NCBI GenBank assembly: GCA_016191245.1
Contig: JACPOY010000028.1
Span: forward strand, 1-64,000
From: Gammaproteobacteria bacterium
Lineage (GTDB): Bacteria > Pseudomonadota > Gammaproteobacteria > Berkiellales > Berkiellaceae
Length of the DNA stretch: 64,000 nt
Direction: 5' to 3'
The position numbers and the translations under genes are program-made. Under the pieces are notes generated by a model that was not told the DNA's origin, did not search any database, and saw only the letters and a program-made list of their open reading frames with translations. Positions within the stretch are counted from its first letter, which is position 1; the number at the start of each line of letters is the position of its first letter. Below are positions 1 to 9,172 of the stretch, piece by piece.

Positions 1-147
1 GGAGAAGGCGGGGATGAGGGGTGGAAAAAATCTTAATAGTTAAAAGACGTAAATTTGTCCCAGATTTATAGACCCCTCACCCTAACCCTCTCCCGCAAGG
101 GGAGAGGGGATAAGAAAAACCTTTTAAATTATGTGTCGATCCCTCAG
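1..147 (-). mobile_element. Partial MITE copy (one end inside window)
   Basis: This stretch is the reverse complement of 11397-11543, 147 bp aligned without gaps and with only two mismatches seen by eye. Its right edge (126-147) is one terminal inverted repeat of the element described at 11397-11644, with one base changed. The other end lies left of the window. It contains the 36-bp REP-like core (74-109). The S9 peptidase gene ends 50 bp to the right. Confidence 0.85.
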
Positions 148-196
148 CTTTACAAGGAGAGATCCAATGGTTGCTACGCAACCGATCTTACTTTTC

Positions 197-2044
197 CTAA
201 CTCCCCAACCCCAACACCTCGACAAAAAACTCCCTTTGTTCTTCTAGTGCCCTAATACGATTTTCCGCTTTTCTAAAGCCATGTTGTTCGCCTTTAAAAA
301 GCACATATTTAGTTTTTATCCCTTTTTGCTTTAGGGCATCAAACATCATTTGCGCCTGATTGGGCAATACTATTTTATCTTCATCGCCTTGAAAGAAAAT
401 CACCGGGTTACTTAATTTATCTACATGGTATAAAGGAGAGCGTTCTTTATATTTCTCTTTTTCCTCTGGGTATGGACCAATGAGATTATCTAAATAGCGC
501 GATTCAAATTTATGCGTATCATGTACAAGTGCTGCCAATTCACTCACGCCATAATGGCTCGCGCCAACATGAAAAGTCTTGGTAAAACAAAGCGCTGCCA
601 GCGTGGTATAACCACCAGCACTGCCGCCGGTTATTGCTAATTTATTTTTATCTACTAGTCCTTTTTGTGCCAGAAAAAGCGCAGCATTAGCGCAATCTTC
701 AACATCATACACGCCCCATTGTTTATTTAAGCTATGTCGATATTCTCTGCCATAACCCGTAGAACCGGCATAATTGACATCGACAAAAGCAAAACCACGG
801 CTCGTCCAATATTGAATATCCAAGTTTAAATTAGATCCACTATTGGCAGTGGGTCCACCATGACTTCTCACAATCAAAGGTGGTTGAGTGCCTTTTTTGC
901 CAATGGTATTTTTATTTTTTGGTGCATAATAAAAAGCATGAGCAACACGTTTGCCACTTGGAAAGGTAATATGTTCTGGCACACTTAAATAGTCTGGGTC
1001 GACAACTGCCATATTTTCACGAAGCACAGTGAATTTGCCTTTATCTATCATAGCAATGGCTGTTGGCTTATTTGCCGCTCCTGCAATAAATGCCACTTTA
1101 TCGTGATGAGAACGAATTTGTGAAAAACTTGTATAAGGTAATTCTATATTTGTTGGTTTTTTATCAAAGGTAAATAAACGCGACTGCCCATCTTGAAAGA
1201 AAGTACATACAATATTATTTTGATAAAAACCCCATGTTGAAGCACCTAAGTTCCATAATGGTTGACCAATTTCACTATCAACGGTAAATAATCTTTCCAA
1301 TGATTTGCCATGCACTTGATATAAATTCCACCAATTGGCTTTATCACTGGAAACCATTAATTCATTATGAGGGCCCCATAAGGGTTCAAAAAACGCTTGC
1401 GAAGGAAAATGCTCGTCAACACGATAAGTTTCTGATAATCCTTTTTCACTGATATTGGCTACCCATAATTGGGTATCATCCCAAGGCATATTAGGATGAT
1501 TCCAACTGATCCAAGCAATTTTGCTAAAATCTTGATTAAGACTGGGTGAAGAATAAAAGTCATATCCTGATGAGAGCTCTTTTACTTCACCAGTTTGAGG
1601 ATTAATTAACGCTAGAAAATTCTTAGGTTCTTTGTCGTTTTCAAGATGAGATTCTGCAATAGCAACAATACCATATGGCGTCACTTTGAAATCAGCAAAA
1701 CGTATGCCTTCACGTGTGAGTGCAATAGGTTTTTCTTTGATATCGAATCGATACAAACGTTGATCTTGGAAATTGGTAAAATAAATAGTGCCTTGAAATA
1801 CCGTAAAGGCTGCCCCCCCATATTCATGCACTCTGGTTCTGGCATTAAAATCTGGCGGTAATACATCTTCGATTTTACCATCTTGATATTTCACAATAAC
1901 ATAGCGACCACCTTCACTGGGGCGCATTTCAGACCAATACACCGCATCACCATCTAACGCAAGATCCTGAAATGCCACAATCGCTGAAGATGCTTTTTCT
2001 GCTGTTATGGGTGATTCCCATGTACCGTAGGGGACTTCGATCAT
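197..2044 (-). CDS. S9 family serine peptidase (acyl-peptide hydrolase / dipeptidyl peptidase type)
   Basis: This 615-aa protein has the prolyl-oligopeptidase layout: an N-terminal beta-propeller region (about residues 1-350) and a C-terminal alpha/beta hydrolase domain. The nucleophile motif GGSAGG places Ser475, with likely Asp556 in GDEDKIVLP and His588 in EQHGF, so the triad is intact. No signal peptide is seen, so it should be a cytoplasmic enzyme cleaving short peptides or acyl-peptides. The ATG is preceded by an AAAGGA ribosome site. Substrate specificity cannot be read from sequence. Its 3' end lies beside a mobile repeat and its 5' side faces a REP-like core repeat. Confidence 0.9.
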   Translation of the reverse strand: MIEVPYGTWESPITAEKASSAIVAFQDLALDGDAVYWSEMRPSEGGRYVIVKYQDGKIEDVLPPDFNARTRVHEYGGAAFTVFQGTIYFTNFQDQRLYRFDIKEKPIALTREGIRFADFKVTPYGIVAIAESHLENDKEPKNFLALINPQTGEVKELSSGYDFYSSPSLNQDFSKIAWISWNHPNMPWDDTQLWVANISEKGLSETYRVDEHFPSQAFFEPLWGPHNELMVSSDKANWWNLYQVHGKSLERLFTVDSEIGQPLWNLGASTWGFYQNNIVCTFFQDGQSRLFTFDKKPTNIELPYTSFSQIRSHHDKVAFIAGAANKPTAIAMIDKGKFTVLRENMAVVDPDYLSVPEHITFPSGKRVAHAFYYAPKNKNTIGKKGTQPPLIVRSHGGPTANSGSNLNLDIQYWTSRGFAFVDVNYAGSTGYGREYRHSLNKQWGVYDVEDCANAALFLAQKGLVDKNKLAITGGSAGGYTTLAALCFTKTFHVGASHYGVSELAALVHDTHKFESRYLDNLIGPYPEEKEKYKERSPLYHVDKLSNPVIFFQGDEDKIVLPNQAQMMFDALKQKGIKTKYVLFKGEQHGFRKAENRIRALEEQREFFVEVLGLGS

Positions 2045-2125
2045 AAAACCATTCCTTTAGTTAAAATATAAAATCATTGGCTTTATCATATCGCTGTTCT
2101 GAATAAAGAGTAAGAGTCTTCTTAT

Positions 2126-2161
2126 CCCCTCTCCCCTTGCGGGAGAGGGTTAGGGTGAGGG
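2126..2161 (+). repeat. 36-bp REP-like core repeat
   Basis: Sequence beginning CCCCTCTCCCCTTGCGGG and ending GGGTGAGGG, able to fold as a CCCTCTCCC/GGGAGAGGG hairpin. The same 36 bp occurs at 11435-11470 and 22635-22670, and inverted at 74-109. Here it starts 3 bp after the stop codon of the downstream-reading gene at 2165-3619. Confidence 0.85.
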
Positions 2162-2164
2162 GGT

Positions 2165-3619
2165 TTAACGGTTTCTTCGCAACCGCATATGATGTGTTCC
2201 TTCTTGAGCAGGACGCACTTCGGGCTCAGCATCTCTTTGATGTCCACGTGCAGCACGCGCTTGTGCTAACAATATCGGCTTACCACCACCGACGATGGGC
2301 GCCAGACCATTTTTTTCCAATATAGGCGTGACACAACCTGTACCTCGGGGTCCAATGGCATCATAGCGATCGTTTTTAGGAATTTGTTTATATAAACCAT
2401 CATTGATTGCCAGTTGTCTTTTCTGAATAATCTCAACTTGTTCAGTGGTCGCATTATCCATTGATACTTCATTACCATCTATCATCGCCCAAACTCTGGG
2501 TCTGATAAATGTTTTTTCGCTGGTCGCACGTGGTTTTTTCTTCTTTAATTCTTCTGTGTAAAAAATCGCTTCACGCACAATAGAATCTGGCATGCTCATC
2601 ACGCGATATCCTGATTTATCATCACTTGCATACTCGTTTCTATCAATCCAATTCGTGAAGGGGCTTAACACCGAAGATAAAAAACCCGAATAAGGTTTTC
2701 TTTGATGCTTATTTTGATTAATTTTTAATTCTTCATTTGTCGCAACAGTTTCTAACTGCGGATTCACGTTGTGATCAATCGCTCTAATGAGATCCACACC
2801 ACGACCGCATTCAATCACTTCCCCTGAAGCTTCATATTCGAAAGAACGATTAATCGAATTTTCTATTAATGCAATGAAAAACTGTAAGGGGGCAGTAATG
2901 GTTCCCAGCATCTTAAAAAACCAAAAATCAGAAGAATTTAAGTTTTCTAAAGTGGTAGCTAAGGAAGAACCTATGCCAGCGATGGTTCGAAAGAAACCGC
3001 GTCGTAAATAAATTTTAACCAATTCTCTTTGGATGAGCGCTGCCACTTCTCGCTGGTTCATATTCGTTTTTTTATAGTCAAAAGCACCAGTAGAAATAAA
3101 GATACCCGCTTTGCCGGGATTGCGCCCTTCTGAACTAATTTCAAAATCACTTTTGGTATAGTTCAATATACGTGGCATTGGCATATCAACATGATTGTCG
3201 CCGTATTTTTGTTTAAAATGTGCATTCACTTCTTGTCGTAAATGATTCACCAATTTAATCAAGGAGGTTGGATTTACCTTTTGGCTAAAAACGAAAGGCT
3301 CACGCGCTTCACGTGTACTCAAAAGGGCTGTATTGATTTCTCGACTAAACCAAAAATTTAAAATGGAAAAGCCGATAACGCCCATCAGCGTTTTTTCTAG
3401 TAAAGGCACAAAAACAGCAGCGGAGGCATAAGCACCTGACCAAAAACCTGCCCATAACCAAATTCCGCCTGAAATAGCTGCGGCCATCAACCCTAACATG
3501 ATAATCGTACCTACTGATGGTATAAATCCAAGCAGCCAAGGCTTTTTTGATGTGCTAGCTTGCGCTAACCAGCTAAAGTTCGCCTTTTCCTTTATTTTTC
3601 CGCTCAACCAGGTAAACAT
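2165..3619 (-). CDS. Degenerate HtpX/M48-like membrane protein, probably catalytically inactive
   Basis: 484 aa with hydrophobic segments at about residues 28-75 and 78-92, then a soluble region. Residues about 172-300 follow the HtpX M48 plan: a STGAF strand, then NMNQREVAALIQRELVKI where active HtpX has NMTRDEAEAVLAHEVSHI, a membrane-prone stretch, and FEYEASG...GRG where HtpX has FHADAG...GRE. The zinc motif HExxH is therefore RELVK (residues 198-202): both histidines are lost and the glutamate is kept. The family assignment is by eye; loss of activity is inferred. The C-terminus is rich in Arg and charged residues, and the stop codon abuts a REP-like repeat. A GGGTGAG ribosome site precedes the ATG. 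Confidence 0.65.
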   Translation of the reverse strand: MFTWLSGKIKEKANFSWLAQASTSKKPWLLGFIPSVGTIIMLGLMAAAISGGIWLWAGFWSGAYASAAVFVPLLEKTLMGVIGFSILNFWFSREINTALLSTREAREPFVFSQKVNPTSLIKLVNHLRQEVNAHFKQKYGDNHVDMPMPRILNYTKSDFEISSEGRNPGKAGIFISTGAFDYKKTNMNQREVAALIQRELVKIYLRRGFFRTIAGIGSSLATTLENLNSSDFWFFKMLGTITAPLQFFIALIENSINRSFEYEASGEVIECGRGVDLIRAIDHNVNPQLETVATNEELKINQNKHQRKPYSGFLSSVLSPFTNWIDRNEYASDDKSGYRVMSMPDSIVREAIFYTEELKKKKPRATSEKTFIRPRVWAMIDGNEVSMDNATTEQVEIIQKRQLAINDGLYKQIPKNDRYDAIGPRGTGCVTPILEKNGLAPIVGGGKPILLAQARAARGHQRDAEPEVRPAQEGTHHMRLRRNR

Positions 3620-3715
3620 TTCTCACCCCGTTATTGTTCATAGTTTTAAAACTAACAAATTATAATGGTGCGCGACTATATTATCAATTGACCTGCAACA
3701 ATAAACCTAGTTGGA

Positions 3716-4660
3716 TTACTTATTACAGGGCGTATTTGGTGCATCGCTACCCTTCATATAACGCGTAAACCGCGTTAAATACTTCTCAGGTGCAATTCCT
3801 TGCAGTTTGGCATGACGCTTTAAAACGTCTTGCAGTCCATTTGTAAATAAAAATTCAATATTTTCTTGTAAGCGCTTTTCAACCGCTTGATTTGAATGAT
3901 GGCCTTCTTGCATCCAGACACCCCAAGTGGCGATCAAAGATGTATTAATTTGCGCGCCTTGATTAGTCATTTCAACAATTTCACCTGTCGGCAGCTGCAT
4001 TAAATAGGTTGCGCCCAAACGATTTTCAGGATATTTCTTTTCAGGCAAACATGCTTCATCAATAATAAAATCTATTATTTGCGTTGGGTATTGTTTTTTC
4101 AAACTGGAAAATATAGCGATTTGTTCTTGAGATCTTAAAGAATTTGCTTGATGAGCGGCAATCACGATACCACCCTTAGCAAGAAAATCACGGATAATTT
4201 TTGCTCTTGCTAATGCAGTATCTATTCTGGTTCTATCATTATCTAACAAAATATCTTTTGATATTAAATTTTCTGTGAGAATTCCAGTTGTCACTAAAGG
4301 AGTCGCTATATCAGGTGTATGTATAATCCATACCGCTGATCCAAAAGGAAACTCTTTATTTCTATCAATTAATTGTTGTTCTAAATGAAATTGAATTTGC
4401 CCAAATACTGTGCGCATTTCTTTGTCGGTGCCTTTTTGCACGCTATATCCATGGGTAATCACATCTTGCCAAACTTGATGAGCTAATTGATTCAATGCAG
4501 GATCAAGGATACCGGTTTTTTTATTATCAAATGCGATAGGTAATTTTTGGTGAACATAAGAAAGGAACGTAGTATCTACACTACTATTGGCAAGTGGCGC
4601 CAAGAAAAAAAGAAAAATGGCACCTATTAAAATAGGGATAAAATGTCGAGAAGAACGCAA
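3716..4660 (-). CDS. Secreted protein of unknown function
   Basis: 314 aa beginning with a typical signal peptide: basic start (RSSRH), a hydrophobic core IPILIGAIFLFFLAPLA, then a likely cleavage after ANS. The rest is soluble, with HQANSLRSQEQ near residue 168 and cysteines near residue 204 and at the C-terminus. I do not recognise the family. The start codon is TTG: a GAGG ribosome site sits 7 nt upstream and no ATG lies near. Product is predicted periplasmic or exported. It ends about 96 bp downstream of the HtpX-like gene start, so the two may be cotranscribed. Confidence 0.7.
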   Translation of the reverse strand: MRSSRHFIPILIGAIFLFFLAPLANSSVDTTFLSYVHQKLPIAFDNKKTGILDPALNQLAHQVWQDVITHGYSVQKGTDKEMRTVFGQIQFHLEQQLIDRNKEFPFGSAVWIIHTPDIATPLVTTGILTENLISKDILLDNDRTRIDTALARAKIIRDFLAKGGIVIAAHQANSLRSQEQIAIFSSLKKQYPTQIIDFIIDEACLPEKKYPENRLGATYLMQLPTGEIVEMTNQGAQINTSLIATWGVWMQEGHHSNQAVEKRLQENIEFLFTNGLQDVLKRHAKLQGIAPEKYLTRFTRYMKGSDAPNTPCNK

Positions 4661-4715
4661 TTTAATGCCTCTTCAGAGCTAACTTCTAAGGCGAAGGAGT
4701 ATAACACATTCAAAA

Positions 4716-5426
4716 TCAAATCGCAGCCTTGCTCACTAAGTGCTCATAAAGCCTTGCAAGCTCAGGATTGGCAGATTGATTTACACTTTTATATGACAAT
4801 GGAAAAACTGGAACGGGCTGCACAAAAGATTGTAAGCAATCTAATGTTTCATTAAGTGCAACATTGCTGTTTTGTGTTTCATTGATGACCAGCGCAAGTA
4901 TATCAATCCCTTTCATTTGCAACACAGCAGCTGCGCTCAAAGCATGACTCAGGGTTCCTAAATAAGAACCTATGACCAAAATACAAGGTATTCCCAACTG
5001 CTGGATCCAGTCGACAACGGTATACTGTTCACCCATGGGTGCCATCACACCGCCCACGCCTTCTATCAAATGTATTTGTTTATTTAGCTTGGCCTGGGTC
5101 ATTTTGTTTTGACAATGCAATACCAACTCAGAAAGCGCTATTTTTTTGCCTTCTTTAGCAGCAGCCATACTAGGTGTTAATGGATGAAAAAATCGCCAAG
5201 GGGACAGATTGTGAATATTGTGATCTGTGAGTGACTGCTGTTGGCTTTGCAATAAAATGCCGGTGTCAGTATGTTGAATATCTTTATCATTTTCAGGCCA
5301 ACCTGAAATCACGGGTTTACTTGCACTGAATTGACAATCTTGGGTTTGATCATATGCCAACAACTGTTGTGTCAAATAGGTTTTACCCATGCCGGTGCCA
5401 GTTGAAGTAATGAAAATTCCGTTCAT
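4716..5426 (-). CDS. bioD: Dethiobiotin synthetase
   Basis: BioD makes dethiobiotin from DAPA, CO2 and ATP. The N-terminus MNGIFITSTGTGMGKT is the family's P-loop, slightly changed from TDTxVGKT. HLIEGVGGVMAPMGEQYTVVDWI matches the conserved central block. I chose the ATG at 5426 (236 aa) because the reading frame upstream needs a TTG at 5468 and adds 14 residues outside the family length. It is divergent from bioA, with 44 bp between start codons. No clear BirA operator (TTGTAAAC...GTTTACAA) is seen there. The other bio genes are not in the window. Confidence 0.9.
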   Translation of the reverse strand: MNGIFITSTGTGMGKTYLTQQLLAYDQTQDCQFSASKPVISGWPENDKDIQHTDTGILLQSQQQSLTDHNIHNLSPWRFFHPLTPSMAAAKEGKKIALSELVLHCQNKMTQAKLNKQIHLIEGVGGVMAPMGEQYTVVDWIQQLGIPCILVIGSYLGTLSHALSAAAVLQMKGIDILALVINETQNSNVALNETLDCLQSFVQPVPVFPLSYKSVNQSANPELARLYEHLVSKAAI

Positions 5427-5470
5427 ATTTATGCTATGATTGCGCGCAAGAACCTGAATGGTAATCAACC

Positions 5471-6739
5471 ATGACTAAAAATGCTACTGTCTGGCTGCCT
5501 TATGCTCAAATGCACACAGCACCAACACCATTAGAGGTTGTTGCCACCAATGGTACGACCTTGACCCTGGCCGATGGTCGAACACTCATTGATAGTGTCG
5601 CCTCCTGGTGGACAGCCTGCCATGGTTATAACCATCCACATATCGTGGCTGCTATCAAACAGCAAGCTGATACTATGCCTCATTTTATGCTGGGTGGCCT
5701 CGTGCATCCACAAGCTTCAAGGCTTGCACAAAGACTCTGTCATTTGCTACCTGGTGATCTTAATTACGTTTTCTATAGCGAATCTGGTTCAGTTGCTGTT
5801 GAAATTGCAATGAAAATGGCTTTGCAATATTGGATAAATCATCAAGAGAAACAAAAATCACGATTTATCTTTTTTGAAAATGGCTATCATGGTGACACCT
5901 TTTTTACGATGTCGGTGTCTTCTCCTGCAGATGGCATTCATCCTCCATTTGAAGATCTCTTACCTCGTCAATGTATTCGGCCGCTTCCCCATTCAGATAG
6001 CATGTTAGAAGATTTTGAAAGTTGGGTTTCAAAAAATAATTCAACCATTGCCGCAATGTTGATTGAGCCTTTAGTCCAAGGTGCTGGCGGCATGAAAATG
6101 CATGATCCAAAAACATTAAAAGCGATTGTTGAAATCTGTCAGCGACATCAAGTATTGGTGATTGCTGATGAGGTATTTACAGGATTTGGCCGAACGGGAA
6201 CAATGTTTGCCGTTGAACAATCACAAGTGATCCCAGACATCATTTGCTTATCAAAAGCACTGACGGGGGGCACTTTACCCTTAGCGGCAACCATCGCACG
6301 TCAACATGTTTATGATGCTTTTTTAGATGATGATGCTAATAAAGGCCTCATGCATGGCACCACTTTTATGGGTAATGCCATTGCTTGCAGCGCAGCCAAT
6401 GCTTCTTTAGATTTATTCGAACAAGAACCTCGTCTTAGCCAAGTTGCAGATATTGAAGGAATATTAAAACAATCATTATCGAATCTGATTGATGTGCCTG
6501 GCGTGAAAGCTGTGCGCGTTAAAGGAGCAATTGGTGTCATTCAATTAGCATGGCACCTTGAACTTGAGTTAAATTGGTTTAAGCAACAATTTATAAACGA
6601 TGGCATATGGTGTCGCCCTTTTGCTGATATAGTTTATATTGCCCCGGCGCTCACCATAGAAACTGAGGCTTTGCAACGTATCACGACTTCCCTTATCCAT
6701 TGGATTCAAGAATGGTCTCGTCGTTTTTACAGGATCTAA
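5471..6739 (+). CDS. bioA: Adenosylmethionine-8-amino-7-oxononanoate aminotransferase
   Basis: A PLP enzyme of fold type I that converts KAPA to DAPA in biotin synthesis, using SAM as amino donor. The protein (422 aa, usual length) shows the BioA-specific SWWTACHGYNHP block near residue 46, FYSESGSVAVEIAMKMA, the Asp motif VIADEVFTGFGRTG, and the PLP lysine at residue 262 in LSKALTGG. Divergent partner of bioD, so the pair forms a minimal biotin locus. Ribosome site is weak (AAGAACC region). Confidence 0.95.
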   Translation: MTKNATVWLPYAQMHTAPTPLEVVATNGTTLTLADGRTLIDSVASWWTACHGYNHPHIVAAIKQQADTMPHFMLGGLVHPQASRLAQRLCHLLPGDLNYVFYSESGSVAVEIAMKMALQYWINHQEKQKSRFIFFENGYHGDTFFTMSVSSPADGIHPPFEDLLPRQCIRPLPHSDSMLEDFESWVSKNNSTIAAMLIEPLVQGAGGMKMHDPKTLKAIVEICQRHQVLVIADEVFTGFGRTGTMFAVEQSQVIPDIICLSKALTGGTLPLAATIARQHVYDAFLDDDANKGLMHGTTFMGNAIACSAANASLDLFEQEPRLSQVADIEGILKQSLSNLIDVPGVKAVRVKGAIGVIQLAWHLELELNWFKQQFINDGIWCRPFADIVYIAPALTIETEALQRITTSLIHWIQEWSRRFYRI

Positions 6740-6817
6740 CTCATTTTGCAATTTCGGTTTTTTCTTTTATGCTGTCGAGTTTTTACAAAGTCTTTTTAAC
6801 CCGTATAGGAATCATCT

Positions 6818-9151
6818 ATGCTCACGATTGAAGAGCGCATTGCCCAGGAATTATCTGTTTCGCCAACCCAAGTAAAGGCAGCCGTCTTACTTTTAGATGA
6901 GGGAGCAACTGTACCATTTATTGCTCGCTATCGAAAAGAAGCAACCAACGGTCTGGATGATACGCAACTGCGCTTTTTACAAGAAAGACTGATATACCTT
7001 CGCGAACTTGAAGAACGAAGAGAAACCATTTTAAAGAGTATTGCTGAGCAAAATAAACTCACGCCGGAATTAGAACAAGATATTTTGCAAGCAGATACTA
7101 AGATCCGTCTTGAAGATCTTTATCGTCCCTTTAAACCAAAACGGCGCACAAAAGGTCAAATTGCCATTGAAGCTGGTCTTTTAGGTCTTGCCGATGCGCT
7201 CTTTGCCAATGCAGCGCTTATTCCCGAAGAAGAAGCTGTTGCTTATATTAATGTCGAAGCAGCAATCACTGATGTCAAAGCAGCATTAGAAGGCGCTCGT
7301 TATATCTTAATGGAACGTTTTGCTGATGATCCTGAACTGATTGGTAAAATTCGCGAACTGATGCAAGAAAATTGCCTAATACAAAGTAAAGTTGATCCTG
7401 AAAAAATCAATGAGGCAATCAAATTTCAAGATTATTTCGATCATAAAGAACTCTGGAAAAAAACACCTTCACACCGAACATTAGCCATGCTACGTGGGCG
7501 AAGAGAAGGATTTTTACAATTATCCCTCATCCTGCCAGACAATCTTGAAAATGCCGAATCCAGTGTTGCTCAGCAAATGATTGCTGAGCACTTCCATATT
7601 AAGCCCAGTGGTAAAAAAGGCGATGCATGGATGCAAGAAGTTGTGCGTTGGACCTGGCGCATTAAATTACAACCCCATCTTGAAACAGAATTGCTCGGCG
7701 AAATTCGAGAATCTGCTGAAGAAGAAGCCATTGGCGTTTTCAAGAGCAACCTGCATGATTTATTAATGGCGGCACCAGCTGGGAACATCACTACCCTTGG
7801 ACTGGATCCGGGTTTAAGAACCGGTGTAAAGGTTGCTGTCGTCGATGCAACAGGCAAACTACTTGCAACCGATACGATTTACCCTCATGTTCCTCACAAA
7901 AAGTGGCAAGAATCTTTGATTAGCCTTGCAACTTTGGTCAACGCACATCAAGTGAAACTTATCAGTATCGGCAATGGTACCGCTTCTCGTGAAACTGAGA
8001 AATTAGTTGAAGAGTTAATGCAAAAAATGCCTGATCATAAGCTGATTAAAGTCGTCACTTCAGAAGCAGGCGCTTCGGTTTACTCTGCATCTGAATTAGC
8101 AAGCATTGAATTCCCCAACTTGGATGTATCATTAAGAGGCGCAGTTTCGATTGCAAGACGCGTACAAGATCCATTGGCTGAATTAGTGAAAATTGATCCC
8201 AAATCTATTGGGGTGGGTCAATACCAACATGATGTTAATCAAACTAAACTAGCGCGTACACTTGATGCCGTTGTCGAAGACGCTGTGAATGCCGTTGGTG
8301 TCGATGTGAATATGGCATCAGGAGCACTGCTGACGCATGTGGCAGGGTTGAATCAACAAATCGCTAATAACATTATTGAATATCGTGAGAAAAATGGCCC
8401 CTTTCAAAGTCGTCCTCAATTGAAAAAAGTATCACGATTGGGTGAAAAAGCTTTTGAACAGGCCGCAGGTTTCTTAAGAATCATGGGTGGAGAAAACCCT
8501 CTTGATGCTTCTTGTGTGCACCCTGAAGCCTATCCTGTCGTTGAAAATATATTGACGAAATCGATGCGTCAAATAAATGATATTATCGGTAACACTTCTT
8601 TCTTAAAAACGCTTGATCCTCAGCAATTCGTAACTGAAAAATTTGGTTTACCAACGATTAAAGATATTTTTAAAGAGTTGGAAAAACCTGGTCGCGATCC
8701 ACGCGCAAGTTTTCAAACAGCGCAATTTAAAGAAGGGGTAGAGACTCTCAATGATTTACAAGAAGGCATGATTTTAGAAGGCATTGTCACCAATGTAGCT
8801 AACTTCGGTGCTTTCGTTGATATTGGTGTCCACCAAGATGGTTTAGTGCATATTTCAGAGCTTTCTCATGAATTCATTAAAGATCCTCGCAACGTGGTCA
8901 AGACTGGACAGATTGTTAAAGTGAAAGTGCTTGAAGTTGATAAGCCGCGTAAACGTATTAGTTTATCTATGTGTTTGGAAAAATCGAAAGAACGCTCAAC
9001 AGCGCCTGCACAAAGAAATGAACAACGAAGCGAACGCAGCACTTCCACTTCCAGGCCAGCACAACACAAGCCAAAATCAGGATCTCGTGAACAGCAGCCT
9101 GGATCTTTAGGATTAGCTCTGCAAGCAGCGCTTAAGGGAACAAAAACTTAG
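6818..9151 (+). CDS. tex: Tex-family RNA-binding protein (YhgF)
   Basis: 777 aa, the usual Tex length. Order seen: an N-terminal Tex helical region ([17 protein letters not shown] near residue 33), a YqgF/RuvC-like domain ([17 protein letters not shown] near residue 328), helix-hairpin-helix motifs ([25 protein letters not shown]), and a C-terminal S1 domain ([33 protein letters not shown]). The last ~55 residues are a basic, Gln/Ser-rich tail. Tex acts on transcription and RNA in the cytoplasm. Followed 21 bp later by priA, probably in one transcript. Confidence 0.95.
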   Translation: MLTIEERIAQELSVSPTQVKAAVLLLDEGATVPFIARYRKEATNGLDDTQLRFLQERLIYLRELEERRETILKSIAEQNKLTPELEQDILQADTKIRLEDLYRPFKPKRRTKGQIAIEAGLLGLADALFANAALIPEEEAVAYINVEAAITDVKAALEGARYILMERFADDPELIGKIRELMQENCLIQSKVDPEKINEAIKFQDYFDHKELWKKTPSHRTLAMLRGRREGFLQLSLILPDNLENAESSVAQQMIAEHFHIKPSGKKGDAWMQEVVRWTWRIKLQPHLETELLGEIRESAEEEAIGVFKSNLHDLLMAAPAGNITTLGLDPGLRTGVKVAVVDATGKLLATDTIYPHVPHKKWQESLISLATLVNAHQVKLISIGNGTASRETEKLVEELMQKMPDHKLIKVVTSEAGASVYSASELASIEFPNLDVSLRGAVSIARRVQDPLAELVKIDPKSIGVGQYQHDVNQTKLARTLDAVVEDAVNAVGVDVNMASGALLTHVAGLNQQIANNIIEYREKNGPFQSRPQLKKVSRLGEKAFEQAAGFLRIMGGENPLDASCVHPEAYPVVENILTKSMRQINDIIGNTSFLKTLDPQQFVTEKFGLPTIKDIFKELEKPGRDPRASFQTAQFKEGVETLNDLQEGMILEGIVTNVANFGAFVDIGVHQDGLVHISELSHEFIKDPRNVVKTGQIVKVKVLEVDKPRKRISLSMCLEKSKERSTAPAQRNEQRSERSTSTSRPAQHKPKSGSREQQPGSLGLALQAALKGTKT

Positions 9152-9172
9152 AGAAATGTTGGAATTTTTAAA

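Noticed and set aside
5427..5470. BirA-type operator between bioD and bioA
   Set aside because: No TTGTAAAC...GTTTACAA-like dyad was found in the 44-bp gap; only a weak TGGTAATCAACC stretch.
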